This document shows, one piece after another, positions 55,015-64,000 of a DNA stretch of 64,000 nt (position 1 is the stretch's first letter; each line of letters begins with the position of its first letter). Source of the stretch: Aquipuribacter sp. SD81. Lineage in GTDB: Bacteria > Actinomycetota > Actinomycetes > Actinomycetales > JBBAYJ01. The position numbers and the translations under genes were made by a program. Below the pieces are notes generated by a model. The model was not told the DNA's origin and made no database searches. It was given only the letters and a program-made list of their open reading frames with translations. Location of the stretch: assembly GCF_037153975.1 (NCBI RefSeq), contig NZ_JBBAYJ010000019.1:1-64000 (forward strand), in the 5' to 3' direction.

Positions 55015-57884
55015 CCGACACGACCTCGTCGACCCGACAGACCGCACCCGGCGCCGCCGGCCTCACCGTCGAGCGGGTGTGGACGACCCCCGGCGTCCAC
55101 CCGTACGACGAGGTGACGTGGGAGTCGCGCGACGTCGTCCAGACCAACTGGAAGACCGGCGAGACGATCTTCGAGCAGCGCGGCGTCGAGTTCCCCGACT
55201 TCTGGTCGGTCAACGCCTCCTCGATCGTCACGACGAAGTACTTCCGCGGGGCGGTCGGCAGCGACACCCGCGAGCGGAGCCTCCGTCAGCTCATCGACCG
55301 GGTCGTGCTCACCTACACCAAGGCCGGCAAGGACCACGGCTACTTCGCCACCGACGCCGACGCCGAGGTCTTCGAGCACGAGCTCACGTGGATGCTCCTG
55401 CACCAGGTGTTCAGCTTCAACAGCCCCGTCTGGTTCAACGTCGGCACGCCCGCGCCGCAGCAGGTGAGCGCGTGCTTCATCCTCGCCGTCGACGACACGA
55501 TGGACTCGATCCTCAACTGGTACGCCGAGGAGGGGCGCATCTTCAAGGGCGGCTCCGGTGCGGGTCTCAACCTCTCGCGCATCCGCTCGAGCAAGGAGCT
55601 GCTGTCCTCCGGCGGGACCGCGTCCGGCCCGGTGTCCTTCATGCGCGGCGCCGACGCCTCGGCCGGGACCATCAAGTCCGGCGGCGCCACGCGCCGGGCG
55701 GCGAAGATGGTCGTCCTCGACATCGACCACCCGGACATCGCCGAGTTCGTCGCGACCAAGGCGCGCGAGGAGAACAAGATCCGCGCGCTGCGCGACGCCG
55801 GGTTCGACATGGACCTCGGCGGCGACGACATCACGAGCGTGCAGTACCAGAACGCCAACAACTCCGTCCGCGTGAGCGACGAGTTCATGCGCGCGGTCGA
55901 GAACGGCACGGACTTCGGGCTGCGGGCACGCTCCACGGGCGAGGTCATCGAGTCCGTCGACGCCCGGGCGCTGTGGCAGCAGGTCGCGCAGGCGGCGTGG
56001 GAGTGCGCCGACCCCGGCATCCAGTACGACGACACGATCAACGACTGGCACACCACGCCGGAGTCCGGGCGCATCAACGCCTCGAACCCGTGCAGCGAGT
56101 ACATGCACCTCGACAACTCCAGCTGCAACCTCGCGAGCCTCAACCTGCTGAAGTTCCTCACGGGCGAGGGCACCTTCGACGCCGAGCAGTTCGCGAAGAG
56201 CGTCGAGCTCGTCATCACGGCGATGGACATCTCCATCTGCTTCGCCGACTTCCCGACCGAGCCCATCGGGGAGACGACGCGGGCGTTCCGCCAGCTCGGC
56301 ATCGGCTACGCCAACCTCGGCGCGCTGCTCATGGCCTCGGGCCTCGCCTACGACTCCGACGGCGGCCGGGCGCTGGCGGCGAGCATCACGAGCCTCATGA
56401 CGGGGGTGTCGTACAAGCGCTCCGCGGAGCTCGCCGCCGTCGTCGGCCCGTACGAGGGCTACGCCCGCAACGCCGACGCCCACAAGCGCGTCATGCGCAA
56501 GCACCAGGCCGCCAACGACGCGATCCGCACCATGCACCCCATGGACCGCTCGGTGCAGGCCCTCGCGACCAAGGTGTGGGAGGCCGGCAACAAGACGGGC
56601 GAGACCAACGGCTGGCGCAACAGCCAGGCGAGCGTCCTGGCCCCCACCGGCACGATCGGCTTCATGATGGACTGCGACACGACCGGCATCGAGCCGGACT
56701 TCTCGCTGGTCAAGTTCAAGAAGCTCGTCGGCGGCGGGTCCATGCAGATCGTCAACCAGACGATCCCGCGCGCGCTGCGGAAGTTCGGCTACACCGAGGA
56801 GACGGTCGAGGCGATCGTCGCCTACATCGCCGAGCACGGGCACGTGGTGGACGCGCCTGGTCTCAAGCCCGAGCACTACGAGGTCTTCGACTGCGCGATC
56901 GGCCAGCGCTCCATCGCGCCGATGGGCCACGTGCGCATGATGGCCGCGGTGCAGCCGTTCCTGTCCGGGGCCATCTCCAAGACGGTCAACATGCCGGAGG
57001 AGGCGACGGTCGAGGAGGTCGCAGAGGTCTACTACGAGGGCTGGAAGTCCGGCCTCAAGGCGCTCGCGATCTACCGCGACAACTGCAAGGTCGGCCAGCC
57101 GCTGTCCAGCGGGTCCTCGGCCAAGGAGTCCGGCTCCACGACCGCGACCGAGGAGGTCAAGGTCGAGTACCGGCCCGTGCGGCGCCGGCTGCCGAAGAAG
57201 CGTCCCGCCAACACGACGTCGTTCACGGTCGGCGGCGCGCAGGGCTACATGATCAGCTCGTCGTACCCCGACGACGGCCTGGGCGAGCTCTTCCTCAAGA
57301 TGAGCAAGCAGGGCTCCACCCTCGCCGGGATGATGGACGCCTTCTCCATCGCCGTGTCGATCGGCCTGCAGTACGGCGTGCCGCTGGAGACCTACGTCGA
57401 GAAGTTCACGAACATGCGCTTCGAGCCGGCCGGTCTGACCGACGACCCGGACGTGCGCATGTCCGCCTCGATCATGGACTACGTGTTCCGCCGCCTGGCG
57501 CTGGACTACCTGCCGTTCGAGACGCGGTCCGCGCTCGGCATCCACACCGCCGAGGAGCGGCAGCGGCAGCTGGAGACGGGCTCGTACGAGCCGGTCGACA
57601 CCTACGACGCCGACGACGACGGCGAGTACGACGCCGACGTGTACGCCCAGTCCGCACCGGTCGAGCAGGCGAAGCCCGCCGCGCAGGAGGCCCCGGCGGC
57701 GCCCGCTCCCGCGGCCGCCGCAGCGCCCCTGCCCGCGCAGGTGCACTCCTCGGCCGAGCTCATGGAGGCGATCCAGGGCCGCACGCAGGACAGCCCCATG
57801 TGCCTGACGTGCGGGGTCAAGATGCGCCCGGCCGGCTCGTGCTACGTGTGCGAGGGCTGCGGCAGCACGAGCGGCTGCAGCTGA
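55011..57884 (+). CDS. nrdJ: Adenosylcobalamin-dependent ribonucleotide reductase (class II)
   Basis: NrdJ reduces ribonucleotides with a B12-derived radical, with or without oxygen. The 957-residue protein has active-site cysteines in QQVSACFIL (Cys155), [18 protein letters not shown] (Cys361 as radical Cys context, with Cys372), the [13 protein letters not shown] block and [18 protein letters not shown]. After an acidic and Ala/Pro-rich linker, the C-terminus ends in a cysteine cluster, [13 protein letters not shown] and a final Cys pair, likely metal-binding and redox-active in substrate turnover. The ATG overlaps the nrdR stop. A strong terminator follows. No class I genes are in the window. 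Confidence 0.95.
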   Translation: MTDTTSSTRQTAPGAAGLTVERVWTTPGVHPYDEVTWESRDVVQTNWKTGETIFEQRGVEFPDFWSVNASSIVTTKYFRGAVGSDTRERSLRQLIDRVVLTYTKAGKDHGYFATDADAEVFEHELTWMLLHQVFSFNSPVWFNVGTPAPQQVSACFILAVDDTMDSILNWYAEEGRIFKGGSGAGLNLSRIRSSKELLSSGGTASGPVSFMRGADASAGTIKSGGATRRAAKMVVLDIDHPDIAEFVATKAREENKIRALRDAGFDMDLGGDDITSVQYQNANNSVRVSDEFMRAVENGTDFGLRARSTGEVIESVDARALWQQVAQAAWECADPGIQYDDTINDWHTTPESGRINASNPCSEYMHLDNSSCNLASLNLLKFLTGEGTFDAEQFAKSVELVITAMDISICFADFPTEPIGETTRAFRQLGIGYANLGALLMASGLAYDSDGGRALAASITSLMTGVSYKRSAELAAVVGPYEGYARNADAHKRVMRKHQAANDAIRTMHPMDRSVQALATKVWEAGNKTGETNGWRNSQASVLAPTGTIGFMMDCDTTGIEPDFSLVKFKKLVGGGSMQIVNQTIPRALRKFGYTEETVEAIVAYIAEHGHVVDAPGLKPEHYEVFDCAIGQRSIAPMGHVRMMAAVQPFLSGAISKTVNMPEEATVEEVAEVYYEGWKSGLKALAIYRDNCKVGQPLSSGSSAKESGSTTATEEVKVEYRPVRRRLPKKRPANTTSFTVGGAQGYMISSSYPDDGLGELFLKMSKQGSTLAGMMDAFSIAVSIGLQYGVPLETYVEKFTNMRFEPAGLTDDPDVRMSASIMDYVFRRLALDYLPFETRSALGIHTAEERQRQLETGSYEPVDTYDADDDGEYDADVYAQSAPVEQAKPAAQEAPAAPAPAAAAAPLPAQVHSSAELMEAIQGRTQDSPMCLTCGVKMRPAGSCYVCEGCGSTSGCS

Positions 57885-57920
57885 TGCTGCTCTGAGGCGC
57901 CTCGAGGGCTGACGAGAGCC

Positions 57921-57959
57921 ACGCCGCCCCCGGTCCCGTCGCGGGACCGGGGGCGGCGT
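57921..57959. terminator. Bidirectional hairpin terminator
   Basis: An 18-bp perfect stem (57921-57938 with 57942-57959) and a three-base loop separate nrdJ from the convergent sirtuin fusion gene. Confidence 0.9.
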
Positions 57960-58003
57960 CGTGCCGGGCGGGCGCCGTTGTCCGGGACCGACGACGCCGG
58001 CAC

Positions 58004-60046
58004 TCACATGCGGGGGAGGGCCTCCACCCGCGAGGCCCAACCCCGCAGCGTGTCGTCCTCGCCGGTCCGGCAGGCGACGAGCGCGCACGCGATCGCGCAG
58101 GTGGTGTCCCGGTCGCCGAGGCCGGTGACCGTGCGCCAGAACGTGGCCTCGAGGTCGTCCGGAGCCTGCAGGACCGACCACAGCACGAACGGCACGGTGT
58201 CCCACGAGGCGCCCTCCTGCCCCGTCCCGAGCGCTCCGGCGACGGACCTCACGGTCTCGACGTCGTCACCGATCTCACCGCGGGCGAGCAGGTCCGCCGC
58301 GGCGGTGATGCCGTCGCGCAGCCGGCCGGGCGCGCACGAACCGTCGGCGGCGGCCAGCAGCAGCTCGCGCGGAGGCAGGTCGCCGCCGCGTGAGCCGGCG
58401 AGGACGGCGGCGACGGCGGCCACGACCGCGGCGCCGTCGCGTCCCTCGTCGTGCGCGTGCGTGACCACCGCCTGGCGGGCGGCGACGTCCCGCGCCGCGC
58501 GCCAGTCGCCGGCGTGCCACGCGCCGATGGCCGCGGAGCGCATCGCGGCGCCGTTGCCCCACGAGCCGCCGCCGAAGAGCGACGCCGACTCCCGTCGCCA
58601 GTCGGCGCCCAGCCGGACGGCCCACAGCAGCTCGCGCGACCCGCGGCCGTAGCCGCGACCGACGTCGAGGTGGAGGGCGAGGTGCTGCGCCAGGGCGTCC
58701 GGCGGCACCTCCCCGTCGTGGCGCCGCAGCACCGCCACGACGCTCGCGTGCTGCAACGTGTCGTCGGTCCAGCGGAGCCCTCCCGGCGGCGGGTCGGGCA
58801 AAACCCGCCGGGTGATGAGGTCGAGCGCGGCGCCGGCGGGCCCGAAGAAGCGCTCACCGTGGGCGTCGCCCACCGCGCAGCCGAGCAGCGCGTCACCGGC
58901 CCGGCGCGCCGCCGCCTCGACCGCCGTGTCGGCGCCGGTGGGTCGGGCTGAACTGAGCGGTGCCCACCAGCGACTGTGCCGCCCGGTGGCGGGCTCGGCG
59001 CCGACCTGGGGACGGGCAGGTGCGGTGCCCGCCCGCGGGAGGGCCGACGCGACCGTGCGGACGCCGGCTGCCGCCGGGTCGTCCGCTCCGTCGGCGAGGA
59101 GCAGCGGGAGCGCGACCTCCGCCGGCGCCCGGACGTGGACGTCGTAGCGGTCCGGAGCGCTGCCGTGCAGGGGCAGGCCGTCGGGCGCGGCGTGGTCCGG
59201 GTTCACCGCGACGGTGAGGGCACCGACGTCGCGTGCGTACCGCAGCAGCGCGCTCGCCGAGGAGACCATTCCGCTCGTCCCGACGGCGAGGAGCACGTCG
59301 CACGCCCGCACGGCGCGCCGGGCCTGCCACTGCGCGTCCAGGTCGACCGGCTCGCCGAAGAGCACGACGTCGGGACGGAGCGGGCCACCACAACCGGGGC
59401 AGGACGGGGGCTCGGACCAGGTTGCGGCGTCCGGGGCGCGGTGGCAGGCGGGGTCGCGCACGCACCGCGAGACGAGCAGCTGGCCGTGCAGGTGCGCGAC
59501 GGGCGACTCCGTCGGGCCGCCGCCGGTCGCGGTCGCCGTCACCGGAAGCCCGGCTGCACGCTCGTGCAGGTCGTCGACGTTCTGCGTGACGAGCGTGCGC
59601 CGGGCGCCGGTCGGCGCCGCCGCGAGCCACGCGGCGATCGCGAGGTGCGCGGCGTTGGGCCGCGCGGCCAGGATCTCCGTCCGGCGCGGCCCCCATGCCG
59701 ACCACACCGCGGGGAGGGAGCCGAGGAGCAGCCGACCGTCGAGCTCCGGCGGCAGCTCGTCGTCGGCGTAGGGCGACACAGGGCCGCCTGTGGCCGTGGC
59801 CGGCGTTCGGTACGCGGGCAGGCCGCTGGCCACGCTCACGCCCGCCCCGGTGAGGACGAGCACGTTGCGTGCAGCCGACAGCCGCTGCCGCAGGACGTCG
59901 GCACCGGCGAGCCGGGGGTCGGTCCGCGGGTCGACGCGGATGGTCAGGGCCTCCGGCGGCGGGTCCTGCGTCGCGTTCGGCAGTCTGGTGTCCACGAGCG
60001 GTGCGCCCTCCCCGGCGTCGGCGCGGACCGGTCCGCGCGCGGTCAT
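58004..60046 (-). CDS. Sirtuin fused to ADP-ribosylglycohydrolase
   Basis: The 680-residue protein joins two NAD-linked domains in one uninterrupted frame. The N-terminal sirtuin (about 50-320) has GAGVSVASGLPAYR (67-80), TQNVDDLH (154-161), the catalytic His in HLHG (about 186), a zinc site with Cys 195, 201, 216 and 219, DVVLFGE, and the NAD-binding VGTSG. A Pro/Ala-rich linker follows. The C-terminal ADP-ribosylglycohydrolase domain (about 381-680) has GCAVGDAHGERF, WTDDTLQ (about 426-432) and GDRDTTCAIACAL (about 644-656), the magnesium-binding sets of the ARH/DraG family. ATG 60046 is used; GTG 59995 follows a GGAGG and is an alternative. Expected partners: acyl-lysine proteins, O-acyl-ADP-ribose or ADP-ribosylated substrates. 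Confidence 0.88.
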   Translation of the reverse strand: MTARGPVRADAGEGAPLVDTRLPNATQDPPPEALTIRVDPRTDPRLAGADVLRQRLSAARNVLVLTGAGVSVASGLPAYRTPATATGGPVSPYADDELPPELDGRLLLGSLPAVWSAWGPRRTEILAARPNAAHLAIAAWLAAAPTGARRTLVTQNVDDLHERAAGLPVTATATGGGPTESPVAHLHGQLLVSRCVRDPACHRAPDAATWSEPPSCPGCGGPLRPDVVLFGEPVDLDAQWQARRAVRACDVLLAVGTSGMVSSASALLRYARDVGALTVAVNPDHAAPDGLPLHGSAPDRYDVHVRAPAEVALPLLLADGADDPAAAGVRTVASALPRAGTAPARPQVGAEPATGRHSRWWAPLSSARPTGADTAVEAAARRAGDALLGCAVGDAHGERFFGPAGAALDLITRRVLPDPPPGGLRWTDDTLQHASVVAVLRRHDGEVPPDALAQHLALHLDVGRGYGRGSRELLWAVRLGADWRRESASLFGGGSWGNGAAMRSAAIGAWHAGDWRAARDVAARQAVVTHAHDEGRDGAAVVAAVAAVLAGSRGGDLPPRELLLAAADGSCAPGRLRDGITAAADLLARGEIGDDVETVRSVAGALGTGQEGASWDTVPFVLWSVLQAPDDLEATFWRTVTGLGDRDTTCAIACALVACRTGEDDTLRGWASRVEALPRM

Positions 60047-60130
60047 GCTGCCCGACCCGACGGCCGGCCACGACCTCCGGCCGCCCGGAGCCGGGCGCCG
60101 CACCCGTCATCCGTCGGACGATGAGTTCCC

Positions 60131-61027
60131 GTGCCGGCGACCGTCCTCACCGGCATGACCACCTCGACGCTCGACACCGACGGCGCAGCCCTCACCTACG
60201 ACGTCCACGGTCCGCTGCCGACCGCGGACGGCCGTCCCCCGCTCCTGCTCGTCGGCCAGCCGATGGACGCGAGCGGCTTCGCGACGCTGGCCGGGCTCCT
60301 GCCCGACCGCACCTGCGTGACCTACGACCCGCGCGGTCTCGGCCGCAGTACTCGCACCGACGGGCGCGACGACCACGACCCCACCGTCCAGGCAGAGGAC
60401 CTGCACGCCCTCGTGCAGACGCTCGGCGCGGGCCCGGTCGACGTGTTCGGCAGCAGCGGGGGCGCCGTCACCGCCTTCGCGCTCGTCGCCGCCCATCCGG
60501 AGGACGTCGCCACACTCGTCGCGCACGAGCCCCCGCTCATCCCCGTCCTGCCGGACGCCACGGCGGCCGAGCGCGCCCGAGCCGCCGTCCGGGACGCCTA
60601 CGAGGCAAGGGGCTGGGGCGCCGGGATGGCCGCCTTCATGGTGATGACGTCGTGGCAGGGCGAGTACACCGACGCCTACTTCGACCAGCCCGCCCCTGAC
60701 CCGGCGCAGCTCGGCATGCCCGCCGAGGACGACGGCTCGCGCGACGACCCGCTGCTGTCGGACCGCTCGTGGGCGGTCAGCGGCTACCAGCTCGACGTGG
60801 ACGCGATCCGTGCGGCGCCGACCCGGGTCGTCGTCGCGGTCGGCGAGGAGTCCGCGGGCACGTTCACCGCCCGGACGTCCGAAGCGACGGCCCGGCTGCT
60901 CGGGCAGGACGTCGCGGTCGTGTTCCCGAGCCACCACGGCGGGTTCCTGGGCGGGGAGCACGGCTACGCGGGGCAGCCGGAGGCCTTCGCGCGTCGGCTC
61001 ACCGAGGTGCTGGCCGGCGGGTCCTGA
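60131..61027 (+). CDS. Alpha/beta-hydrolase
   Basis: The 298-residue protein has the alpha/beta-hydrolase order: GQPMDASGF with the oxyanion loop, TYDPRGLGRS, the nucleophile elbow VFGSSGGAVTAF (Ser about 113), a VVVAVGEES strand for the acid, and the catalytic His in FPSHHGGF near the end. The reaction is unknown. GTG 60131 gives the longest frame; ATG 60155 is an alternative with no better ribosome binding site. It diverges from the sirtuin fusion gene with an 84-base gap and converges on the GNAT gene. Confidence 0.78.
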   Translation: MPATVLTGMTTSTLDTDGAALTYDVHGPLPTADGRPPLLLVGQPMDASGFATLAGLLPDRTCVTYDPRGLGRSTRTDGRDDHDPTVQAEDLHALVQTLGAGPVDVFGSSGGAVTAFALVAAHPEDVATLVAHEPPLIPVLPDATAAERARAAVRDAYEARGWGAGMAAFMVMTSWQGEYTDAYFDQPAPDPAQLGMPAEDDGSRDDPLLSDRSWAVSGYQLDVDAIRAAPTRVVVAVGEESAGTFTARTSEATARLLGQDVAVVFPSHHGGFLGGEHGYAGQPEAFARRLTEVLAGGS

Positions 61028-61065
61028 GGCACGGGCCGGTCCGCGCCGTCACTCGCGGGGCCTCC

Positions 61066-61635
61066 TCACGTGCCCAGCTCGCGTCGCACGACCCAGCGGA
61101 CCCGTCGCGCGCTGTGCGCCGTCGTCGCCGACACACGCACGAAGCCCGCGCGCTCGAACAGCTGAACCGACCCGACGTAGCCGGCGACGCTGTCGACCCG
61201 GCCGTCCGCGGCGTCGACGGGATAGCCCTCGACGACCTCGGCGCCGTGGGCCCGAGCGTGCGCCACGGCACCGTCGAGGAGCTCGTGGAGCAGCCCCCGG
61301 CGTCGGTATCCCGGGCGCACGACGAAGCAGACGACGGCCCACGCATCGCGGTCGTCGAGCGTGGGGATCGTGCGGGAGCGCACGAGACGGCGGTAGGAGC
61401 TCCGCGGCGCCACCGAGCACCAGCCGGCCGGCTCACCGTCGACGTAGGCGAGCACACCGGGACCGGGCGGAACGCTGCACAGGTCCCGCAGGGCCGCCGG
61501 CCGCTCGGCGTTGGCAAGCCGGGCGTCGCGGTAGCTCATGCACCAGCAGGCGCCCGCATCCGGACGGCTGGTGCCGACGAGCGTGGCGGCGTCCTCGAAG
61601 CGGCCCACGGCCGTCACGACCTCGACGTGCTCCAC
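61066..61635 (-). CDS. GNAT-family N-acetyltransferase
   Basis: The 189-residue protein has the GNAT acetyl-CoA site in VCFVVRPGYRRRGLLHELLDGAV (R/Q-x-x-G-x-A/G type, read here as RPGYRRRGLL), a preceding GEPAGWCSVAPR strand, and a C-terminal QLFERAGFVRVSAT. Substrate unknown. GTG 61635 is chosen because TAGCGT (61648-61643) ends seven bases upstream, the leaderless pattern of this window; GTG 61644 overlaps that box. It diverges from the SulP transporter gene. Confidence 0.78.
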   Translation of the reverse strand: MEHVEVVTAVGRFEDAATLVGTSRPDAGACWCMSYRDARLANAERPAALRDLCSVPPGPGVLAYVDGEPAGWCSVAPRSSYRRLVRSRTIPTLDDRDAWAVVCFVVRPGYRRRGLLHELLDGAVAHARAHGAEVVEGYPVDAADGRVDSVAGYVGSVQLFERAGFVRVSATTAHSARRVRWVVRRELGT

Positions 61636-61642
61636 GGTCGTC

Positions 61643-61648
61643 ACGCTA
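61643..61648 (-). promoter_or_regulatory. -10 box, leaderless GNAT gene
   Basis: TAGCGT on the minus strand ends seven bases before GTG 61635 and overlaps the alternative GTG 61644. Confidence 0.5.
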
Positions 61649-61700
61649 GGCCCCGCACGGCCACCTCGTCGGCGGGTCGACCACGAACCAGGCGGACTCG

Positions 61701-61721
61701 ACCCTCGGGTGAGGGTAGGGT
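61701..61721. promoter_or_regulatory. Inverted repeat with -10 box of SulP gene
   Basis: ACCCTC-GGGT-GAGGGT (61701-61716) touches TAGGGT (61716-61721), a -10 candidate for the SulP gene. The repeat could be an operator. Confidence 0.4.
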
Positions 61722-61798
61722 TCGTGACGCACCCGTGCGAGCCGCCGTCGTCCCGCGCGCCCACCTGCGTCACCGGCGCCCGGAACGAGAAGAGCTGC

Positions 61799-63325
61799 AT
61801 GACCGAGCCCACGGGGCCCCTGTCCGCGCGCGTCCCCGCACCCCGGCCGCTGCGGGGTCTGCCGCGGCTGCGCCGGCCGGACTGGCTCGCGCCGCGCGTG
61901 CTGCGTACCGAGGTGCTCGCCGGGCTCGTCGTCGCCCTCGCGCTCATCCCCGAGGCGATCTCGTTCTCGATCATCGCGGGCGTGGACCCCCGGCTCGGCC
62001 TCTTCGCGTCGTTCACGATGGCCGTCACCATCGCCGTGGTCGGCGGGCGCAAGGCCATGATCTCCGCCGCGACCGGCGCGATCGCCCTCGTCCTCGCGCC
62101 GCTGTCGGCCGAGCACGGCGCGGAGTACCTCATCGCCGCCGTCATCCTCGGTGGGGTGCTCCAGGTCGTGCTGGGAGCGCTCGGCGTGGCCCGGCTCATG
62201 CGCTTCATCCCGCGCAGCGTCATGGTCGGCTTCGTCAACAGCCTCGCGATCCTCATCTTCCTCGCGCAGGTCCCCCACCTGGTCGGGGTGCCGTGGCTCG
62301 TGTACCCGCTGGTCGGCGCCGGCCTCGTCGTCATCTTCGGTCTGCCGCGGCTCACCACGGCCGTCCCGGCCCCGCTCGTCGCGATCGTCCTGCTGACCGT
62401 CCTCACGGTCACGGCGGCGATCCGGGTCCCGACGGTCGGCGACATGGGGGAGCTGCCCTCGACGCTCCCGGTGCTCGGCGTCCCGGCCGTGCCGTTCACG
62501 CTGGGGACGCTGCAGCTCATCGCGCCCTACGCGCTCGGTGTCGCGCTCGTGGGGCTCATCGAGTCGCTGCTCACCGCCAAGCTCGTCGACGACCTCACCG
62601 ACACCGGGTCGGACAAGACCCGCGAGTCGTGGGGCCAGGGCGTCGCGAACATCGTGACCGGCTTCTTCGGCGGCATGGGCGGCTGCGCCATGATCGGCCA
62701 GACGATGATCAACGTGCGCTCCGGCGCCCGCACCCGGCTGTCGACCTTCCTCGCCGGCGTCTTCCTGCTCGTGCTCGTCGTCGCCCTCGGCGACCTCGTC
62801 GGGCTCATCCCCATGGCGGCGCTCGTCGCGGTGATGGTCCTCGTCAGCATCTCGACCTTCGACTGGCACTCGGTCGCGCCGGCCACCCTGCGGCGCATGC
62901 CGAAGAGCGAGACCGCGGTCATGCTCACGACCGTCGCGGTCGTCGTCACGACCCACAACCTCGCCTACGGCGTGCTCGCGGGTGTCCTCGCGGCCATGGT
63001 GCTCTTCGCGCGACGCGTCGCCCACCTCGTCGAGGTCATGGCCGTCACCGACCCCGACGGCACCCAGGTCGTCTACTCCGTGCACGGCGAGCTGTTTTTC
63101 GCCTCGAGCAACGACCTGGTCCACCAGTTCGACTACGCCGGCGACCCCGCCGACGTCGTCGTCGACCTCAGCGCCGCGCACGTGTGGGACGCCTCGTCGG
63201 TGGCCGCGCTCGACGCGGTGACGACGAAGTACGCGCGCCGCGGCAAGCGGGTCACCATCACCGGGCTGAACCCGGCGAGCGCCTCGATGCACGACCGGCT
63301 CGCCGGGCAGCTGTCGAGCCACTGA
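61799..63325 (+). CDS. SulP-family anion transporter with STAS domain
   Basis: The 508-residue protein is a SulP/SLC26 transporter. It has about twelve membrane helices from EVLAGLVVALALIPEAI onward, the conserved FIPRSVMVGFVNSLAI block, and MGGCAMIGQTMINVRSGART in the second repeat. A C-terminal STAS domain follows (about 405-505) with VVVDLSAAHVWDASSVAALD. Such proteins carry sulfate, bicarbonate or dicarboxylates; the substrate is not readable. The ATG follows GAGAAGAG. It converges on the spermidine-synthase-fold gene. Confidence 0.88.
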   Translation: MTEPTGPLSARVPAPRPLRGLPRLRRPDWLAPRVLRTEVLAGLVVALALIPEAISFSIIAGVDPRLGLFASFTMAVTIAVVGGRKAMISAATGAIALVLAPLSAEHGAEYLIAAVILGGVLQVVLGALGVARLMRFIPRSVMVGFVNSLAILIFLAQVPHLVGVPWLVYPLVGAGLVVIFGLPRLTTAVPAPLVAIVLLTVLTVTAAIRVPTVGDMGELPSTLPVLGVPAVPFTLGTLQLIAPYALGVALVGLIESLLTAKLVDDLTDTGSDKTRESWGQGVANIVTGFFGGMGGCAMIGQTMINVRSGARTRLSTFLAGVFLLVLVVALGDLVGLIPMAALVAVMVLVSISTFDWHSVAPATLRRMPKSETAVMLTTVAVVVTTHNLAYGVLAGVLAAMVLFARRVAHLVEVMAVTDPDGTQVVYSVHGELFFASSNDLVHQFDYAGDPADVVVDLSAAHVWDASSVAALDAVTTKYARRGKRVTITGLNPASASMHDRLAGQLSSH

Positions 63326-63347
63326 GCGAGGCCCGGCGGCCGGGGGC

Positions 63348-64000
63348 TCAGCCTGCCGCGGTCGCGACGTACACCGTGCACGCCGAGCGCCCACCCGTCA
63401 GCGGGTTGGCGAAGTCGACGACGTGGGCCCGGACGTCGGCGAACACGGCGCGGAGGCGGTCGGCGAACGCCTCGTCCGGCGGGTCGTCCGACCACAGCCC
63501 GAACACCCCGCCGGGTGAGAGCAGCCGCGAGAACCGGGTGAGGCCGTCGGCGGTGTAGAGGTCGGCGTGCGAGCCGTGGAGCACGTGGTCGGGGGAGTGG
63601 TCGACGTCGAGCAGGACGGCGTCCCACCGGCGACCGGGTACCGCGGGGTCGAAGCCGTCGCCGCGCGCCATGGCGAAGAAGTCGCCGGTGCGCAGCACCG
63701 TGCGCGGGTCCTCGACGAGGGCGGCGGCGCCGGGCAGCAGCCCCCGCTCGTGCCACGCGATCACCGGGGGCAGGACCTCGACGACGACCAGCTCGGCGAC
63801 GCCGTCGTCGAGCAGCGCCGTCCGGGCGGTGTAGCCGAGCCCGAGCCCGCCGACCACAACGTGCAGCCCACCGTCACCGCGGGCCGGGCGCACCGCCTCG
63901 AGACCGATCCGGGCGAGCGCCTCCTCCGACGCGGTGAACAGGCTCGACATCAGCCACTCCTCGCCGAGCTTCACCTCGTACACGTCGAGGCCCGTCGTCG
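63348..64000 (-). CDS. Spermidine-synthase-fold protein, 5' end cut by window
   Basis: At least 216 residues of a SpeE-like methyltransferase-fold protein are present: VVVGGLGLGYTA is the nucleotide-binding loop, VVVEVLPPVI the following acidic strand, and WDAVLLDVDHSPDHV the active-site region. The frame stays open to the window end through DVYEVKLGEEWLMSS, which in relatives is preceded by further coding sequence, so the true start probably lies beyond 64000; GTG 63983 is the only start inside. A true spermidine synthase would need an acidic residue set I cannot confirm, so function stays open. Confidence 0.72.
   Translation of the reverse strand, partial: TTGLDVYEVKLGEEWLMSSLFTASEEALARIGLEAVRPARGDGGLHVVVGGLGLGYTARTALLDDGVAELVVVEVLPPVIAWHERGLLPGAAALVEDPRTVLRTGDFFAMARGDGFDPAVPGRRWDAVLLDVDHSPDHVLHGSHADLYTADGLTRFSRLLSPGGVFGLWSDDPPDEAFADRLRAVFADVRAHVVDFANPLTGGRSACTVYVATAAG

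Noticed and set aside
58004-60046. Sirtuin fusion as an anti-phage defence gene
   Set aside because: No Thoeris, DSR, HerA or other defence partner is nearby, and the second domain is a hydrolase, not an effector; kept as a possible metabolic or signalling enzyme only.

Overview
The window reads as chromosomal core from a very high-G+C actinobacterium. The evidence is actinobacterial gene sets and orders: lexA divergent from a LysM division-suppressor-type gene, then nrdR and nrdJ; recA-recX with a DUF3046 gene nearby; a gluABCD-type uptake operon; miaB to miaA to dapF; a four-helix cytochrome oxidase subunit IV. GTG starts, TANNNT -10 boxes placed for leaderless transcripts, an IdeR/DtxR-type iron box and mycobacterial-type SOS boxes agree with this. 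I cannot name a genus. I see no rRNA, tRNA, CRISPR array, transposase, integrase or prophage; both ends cut through genes.

Layout. 1-7.9 kb: end of a glycerate kinase, ErpA-type Fe-S carrier, Aat, a TusA/NifS-like pair on the minus strand, then the aa3 oxidase genes ctaC-ctaD-ctaF, a HAD phosphatase and thyX. 8-19 kb: dapA, RNase J, ftsK, an NYN-domain protein, a CYTH-CHAD protein (minus), rimO, pgsA and a ClgR-type regulator. 19-25 kb: a Nei2-type glycosylase coupled to the giant helicase Lhr (minus). 25-31 kb: DUF3046, an App1-type phosphatase and an MFS transporter; an iron-box-controlled siderophore-binding lipoprotein; recA-recX. 31-37 kb: gluABCD (minus) and two Tat-type exported metallopeptidases, M28 and M14. 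37-45 kb: miaB, a tiny unknown protein, a large LuxR-type ATPase regulator, an extradiol-dioxygenase-like protein, miaA and dapF. 45-53 kb: an RsmC-like methyltransferase with a Na+/Ca2+ exchanger (minus), hflX, a DinG-type helicase, a LysR regulator divergent from a class V aminotransferase. 53-58 kb: lexA, LysM protein, nrdR, nrdJ. 58-64 kb: a sirtuin fused to an ADP-ribosylglycohydrolase, an alpha/beta hydrolase, a GNAT protein, a SulP transporter and a spermidine-synthase-fold protein cut by the window end.

How the parts fit. DNA replication and repair dominate: RecA, RecX, LexA, the LysM protein, Lhr, Nei2, DinG and FtsK, with SOS boxes at recA and between lexA and the LysM gene. Deoxynucleotide supply rests on flavin-dependent ThyX and B12-dependent NrdJ, the latter under two NrdR boxes spaced 32 bp. 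tRNA and ribosome modification is represented by MiaA, MiaB, RimO and RsmC, and lysine/peptidoglycan precursor synthesis by DapA and DapF.

Most notable items: the one-chain sirtuin-ADP-ribosylglycohydrolase fusion (58004-60046); a cysteine-desulfurase-fold protein that has lost its PLP lysine and sits with a TusA protein beside the cytochrome oxidase genes (1590-3037); a repeated leaderless promoter arrangement that fixes many start codons; and an 18-bp perfect hairpin between gluB and gluC.
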